A stretch of 64,000 nucleotides of DNA from Enterococcaceae bacterium OF42-14pH9A (lineage in GTDB: Bacteria; Bacillota; Bacilli; Lactobacillales; Enterococcaceae), in assembly GCA_027692465.1 (NCBI GenBank), contig JAQEYU010000004.1, positions 1 to 64,000 of the forward strand. The letters run 5' to 3'. Shown piece by piece: positions 61,463 through 64,000 of this stretch. The position numbers and the translations under genes are program-made. Numbering within the stretch: the stretch's first letter is position 1; every line of letters begins with the position of its first letter. The notes beneath the pieces were generated by a model. That model made no database searches. It had not been told where the DNA came from and saw nothing but the letters and a program-made list of their open reading frames with translations.

Positions 61463-62464
61463 ATGTCTAACGATGTAATTTTATATAATACAGAAGATGG
61501 CATGACCAAAATTGAGCTCCATCTAACTGACGGTACTGTGTGGTTGTCCCAAATGGAAATAGCGGAACTTTTTCAGACGACTAAGAATAATATCAGTTTG
61601 CATACTAAGAATATTTTTGATGAAGGAGAACTTGATGAAAATTCAACTGTTAAGGATTACTTAACAGTTCAAAAAGAGGGCGAGCGTGAAGTACAAAGGT
61701 CGATTCGTGTCTATAATCTCGATATGATCCTTGCTATCGGTTATCGTGTACGATCCGCTCGAGGTGCACAATTCAGACGATTTGCCTCAACGGTTCTTAA
61801 AGAATATTTGATTGAAGGAGCAGCGCTTGATACTGAAAAATTGACAAGCGATTTGAGTTATTTTAAGAAGCTCCAAAAAAGGATTCGGGATATTCGCTCT
61901 AGCGAACGCCTGTTTTATCAACAGGTACTGGATATTTTTGCTACAAGTATTGATTATGATGGTTCCAGCGAAACAGCACGCGAATTTTTTCAAACGGTCC
62001 AAAATAAAATGCTGTATGCCGTAACTGGAAAAACAGCACCGGAATTGATATTCTCCAGACTTGATGTTGAGAAAGAAGATTTGGGGTTAACGACATATAA
62101 AGGCCAGTATCCGCGAAAGTCAGATTTGAAAATCTCCAAGAACTACCTGGATGAAAAAGAATTGAATCGTTTAAATTTGATTGTAGCTGGCTATCTTGAT
62201 ACTGCGGAATATCAAGCCGAGACCCAAACTACGATGACGATGGAAGACTGGAAGGCAGAGTTAGATCGTTATTTGACTTACCAGCGAGCAGATATTCTAA
62301 AGGACAAGGGTAGTGTGAGTCGAAAAGCAGCTGACTCAAAAGTAAATAGCGAATATGAGAAGTTTAAAAAGACGAATCACGAAATTACACAAGTTGACGA
62401 GGACTATTTTAGAGCGCTTAATCAAAATGCTGCGAAACTTTTTGGGAAGAAAAGGGACGAATAG
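61463..62464 (+). CDS. RhuM-family protein
   Basis: A 333-residue protein of the RhuM family. The N-terminal DNA-binding part (GTVWLSQMEIAELFQTTKNN, then ISLHTKNIFDEGEL) leads to the conserved VYNLDMILAIGYRVRSARGA and a helical C-terminus with a Lys-rich end. RhuM genes occur in pathogenicity islands, prophages and near restriction systems; the molecular function is unknown. AGGAGGAC supports ATG 61463 over 61421. Its codon use is AT-richer than its neighbours, suggesting recent acquisition. Confidence 0.85.
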   Translation: MSNDVILYNTEDGMTKIELHLTDGTVWLSQMEIAELFQTTKNNISLHTKNIFDEGELDENSTVKDYLTVQKEGEREVQRSIRVYNLDMILAIGYRVRSARGAQFRRFASTVLKEYLIEGAALDTEKLTSDLSYFKKLQKRIRDIRSSERLFYQQVLDIFATSIDYDGSSETAREFFQTVQNKMLYAVTGKTAPELIFSRLDVEKEDLGLTTYKGQYPRKSDLKISKNYLDEKELNRLNLIVAGYLDTAEYQAETQTTMTMEDWKAELDRYLTYQRADILKDKGSVSRKAADSKVNSEYEKFKKTNHEITQVDEDYFRALNQNAAKLFGKKRDE

Positions 62465-62655
62465 AGACAAAAAGATCATTTCAAGCGGTGTTGGTAGATC
62501 TGCTGAATGGGCTAAGGCTGAAAATATTCAGGTTTTCACTTTTAAAAAGATATTTTATCGATTCAGATTTATACTCAAAGAATCAAATAATTAGAAGTGC
62601 GTTATGCTTGCTGTATAGGATATTATAAGAAGGGATTTATTGATAGAAGGAATTG

Positions 62656-62805
62656 ATGCAAAAAAAGTTTTCGGAAGCCTTGGTGGAACTGTCTGAAGCT
62701 TCAGAAGGCAACGGCGGCGGTCAAAAACAAGAACTGATGCCGGATTTTGATTTGACAGATGCTTCAAGAGAACTGTCAGAAGATGGAGGTCAACCCAAAC
62801 GATAA
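62656..62805 (+). CDS. 49-residue acidic small ORF
   Basis: An ORF beginning MQKKFSEALVELSEASEGNG with a Gly-rich middle and the acidic stretch DFDLTDASRELSEDGG. AGAAGGA lies six bases before the ATG. It is too short for confident annotation and is unrecognised. It sits in the otherwise empty 62465-62913 interval after rhuM. Confidence 0.4.
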   Translation: MQKKFSEALVELSEASEGNGGGQKQELMPDFDLTDASRELSEDGGQPKR

Positions 62806-62913
62806 GATTATGCCTTTACCATGCCATCATTAAGAATATTATGAAATCACCTTATTTGGAATTGTCGGCATGATATAATCTGGACAAAAGACTGATTTAG
62901 CGGAGGTCAAACG

Positions 62914-63369
62914 ATGTTGACTGAGACAGAGATTACTTTCAAAAACTCGGCTAGCTGTAAAATTTCATTGAGTGCTGAAGATTGGGAACAAGGACTGGGG
63001 ACACCAGAAAAACTTGCGAAAAACATGGCTGCCAAAGACTCGTTTGCCTTCGATATCCTCGAAAACGGAAAAGTCATCGGTTTTACAATGTTACGGCCGC
63101 ATGAAAATGACAGGTACAGTTATTTTATTTGGGATTTCGCCATTGATCAAACTTTTCAAAATCAAGGGCACGGAACGGCAGCAGTCCGTGCGCTGCTTGA
63201 ACTGCTGCGTTCAGAGTATCGGGCCAAGCGCATTACACTGACCTATCTCGACGGCAACGAGCGTGCGCGACACGTCTATGAAAAATGTGGGTTCACCGAA
63301 TTTAATCGTTTTGTCGAACCGGATTCATTGCCTGATGAAGTAGATATGGAATTGTTATTCAATATTTGA
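62914..63369 (+). CDS. GNAT N-acetyltransferase
   Basis: A 151-residue acetyltransferase. The acetyl-CoA pocket is DFAIDQTFQNQGHGTAAVRA (Q-x-x-G-x-G/A motif) and the C-terminal motif B is LDGNERARHVYEKCGFTEFN. Substrate unknown. CGGAGGT precedes the ATG; a terminator follows. Confidence 0.88.
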   Translation: MLTETEITFKNSASCKISLSAEDWEQGLGTPEKLAKNMAAKDSFAFDILENGKVIGFTMLRPHENDRYSYFIWDFAIDQTFQNQGHGTAAVRALLELLRSEYRAKRITLTYLDGNERARHVYEKCGFTEFNRFVEPDSLPDEVDMELLFNI

Positions 63370-63415
63370 ACCTTCAAAAATAATTTGTGCCAAATGGCGA
63401 TTTAGCCCACAAAAT

Positions 63416-63462
63416 AAAAAAGTACCAAGAATCAGAAAATGCTGATTCTTGGTACTTTTTTT
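63416..63462. terminator. Bidirectional terminator
   Basis: AAAAAAGTACCAAGAATCAG pairs perfectly with CTGATTCTTGGTACTTTTTT. Direct repeats of GGTTCAACTC follow in 63478-63508, before guaA. Confidence 0.92.
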
Positions 63463-63568
63463 GGTACTCAATTTGTCGGTTCAACTCAGTTTAACTGGGT
63501 TCAACTCGTGACTGATTGGCATTATTTAGCGCTTTTCGGTTTAATTGAGTTTTTCAATTTTCGTTATT

Positions 63569-64000
63569 TTATTCCCATTCCACAGTAGCAGGCGGCTTGC
63601 TGGTAATATCATACACGATCCGGTTCACGTGAGCGACTTCATTGACGATGCGGACACTGATCTTTTGCAGCACATCCCAAGGAATGCGGGCAAAGTCGGC
63701 GGTCATGCCATCGATGGAAGTCACGGCGCGGATGCCTACCGTATAATCGTAGGTACGGCCGTCGCCCATAACGCCGACAGAACGGATACCCGGCAGGACG
63801 GTGAAGTATTGCCAGATGTCGCGGTCGAGGCCGGCTGCTGCGATTTCTTCCCGCAAGATGGCATCGGATTCCCGAACGACTTCCAGTTTTTCTTCGGTGA
63901 TTTCACCCAATACGCGGATACCAAGACCGGGACCTGGGAACGGTTGGCGCCAAACGATATCGTCCGGCATGCCCAGCTGGGTGCCCAATGCCCGAACCTC
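63569..64000 (-). CDS. guaA: GMP synthase (glutamine-hydrolysing), C-terminal part
   Basis: The last 143 codons of guaA. The reading frame stays open past the window edge, beginning [20 protein letters not shown]. Conserved GuaA dimerisation-domain motifs are [43 protein letters not shown] and the invariant C-terminal end [10 protein letters not shown]. The ATPase and glutaminase domains lie outside the window. Confidence 0.96.
   Translation of the reverse strand, partial: EVRALGTQLGMPDDIVWRQPFPGPGLGIRVLGEITEEKLEVVRESDAILREEIAAAGLDRDIWQYFTVLPGIRSVGVMGDGRTYDYTVGIRAVTSIDGMTADFARIPWDVLQKISVRIVNEVAHVNRIVYDITSKPPATVEWE

Overview
The window looks like a chromosomal segment from a low-GC-phylum Gram-positive of the Lactobacillales, probably close to Enterococcaceae or Carnobacteriaceae. 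The grounds are strong GGAGG ribosome sites, extended -10 promoters (TGnTATACT), a tRNA-type histidine T-box, a TPP riboswitch over ykoEDC, an Mga-type regulator, CydDC-like exporters without cytochrome genes, and small Lactobacillales-style hypotheticals. By eye the base composition is near 50% GC, except for an AT-richer patch around 61.3-62.9 kb. No plasmid, prophage structural gene, transposase or CRISPR array is visible. This placement is inference from gene content, not a search.

Layout. 1-0.7 kb: the end of a tRNA cluster (Val, Lys, Leu, Thr, Gly, Leu, Arg, Pro). 0.8-3.1 kb: a kinase-like phosphotransferase, a YccF membrane protein, a possible small RNA flanked by Fur-like palindromes, and a small hypothetical gene. 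3.1-8.9 kb: a TPP-riboswitch thiamine salvage operon (ykoE-ykoD-ykoC-tenA-thiW-thiM-thiE), in which ykoD carries an in-frame stop exactly at the first Q-loop. 9.4-18.5 kb: a complete histidine operon under a His T-box (hisZG fusion, hisD, C, B, H, A, F, IE and a PHP phosphatase), with a tandem 115-bp repeat between T-box and first gene. 18.6-25.3 kb: ohr, a DUF1858/DUF438-hemerythrin pair, a Nudix hydrolase, and a P-type ATPase whose leader holds an acidic 23-residue ORF and an attenuator. 25.8-31.2 kb: a CUT1 ABC importer containing an MBL-fold hydrolase. 31.2-36.4 kb: an SMR exporter with a long leader, a purine-type permease, a 5'-nucleotidase and small unknowns. 36.5-45.7 kb: repeats, an ABC exporter with divergent MarR, TauE-like, PepSY, acetyltransferase, TMEM175-like and CoA-disulfide-reductase-like genes. 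46-50.2 kb: a YgbA-DUF454-CydD-CydC operon preceded by the same palindrome found before DUF1858. 50.4-59.2 kb: an Mga-like regulator, two TetR regulators, a HAD phosphatase and a heterodimeric ABC exporter with an unusual extracellular helical insert. 59.3-64 kb: a luciferase-like oxidoreductase, a stand-alone HIRAN protein, a RhuM-family gene, an acetyltransferase and the 3' end of guaA.

Connections. The thiamine and histidine operons are each switched by a metabolite-sensing leader. The palindrome TGAGAA-N3-TTCTCA recurs before a putative small RNA, before the hemerythrin pair and before the YgbA/CydDC-like operon, suggesting one iron- or NO-responsive regulon. A family of short terminal-inverted-repeat elements and a second dispersed hairpin repeat fill many of the intergenic gaps. 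The most novel-looking item is the P-type ATPase leader, where the ribosome site of an acidic micro-ORF is perfectly complementary to the 5' arm of the following terminator.
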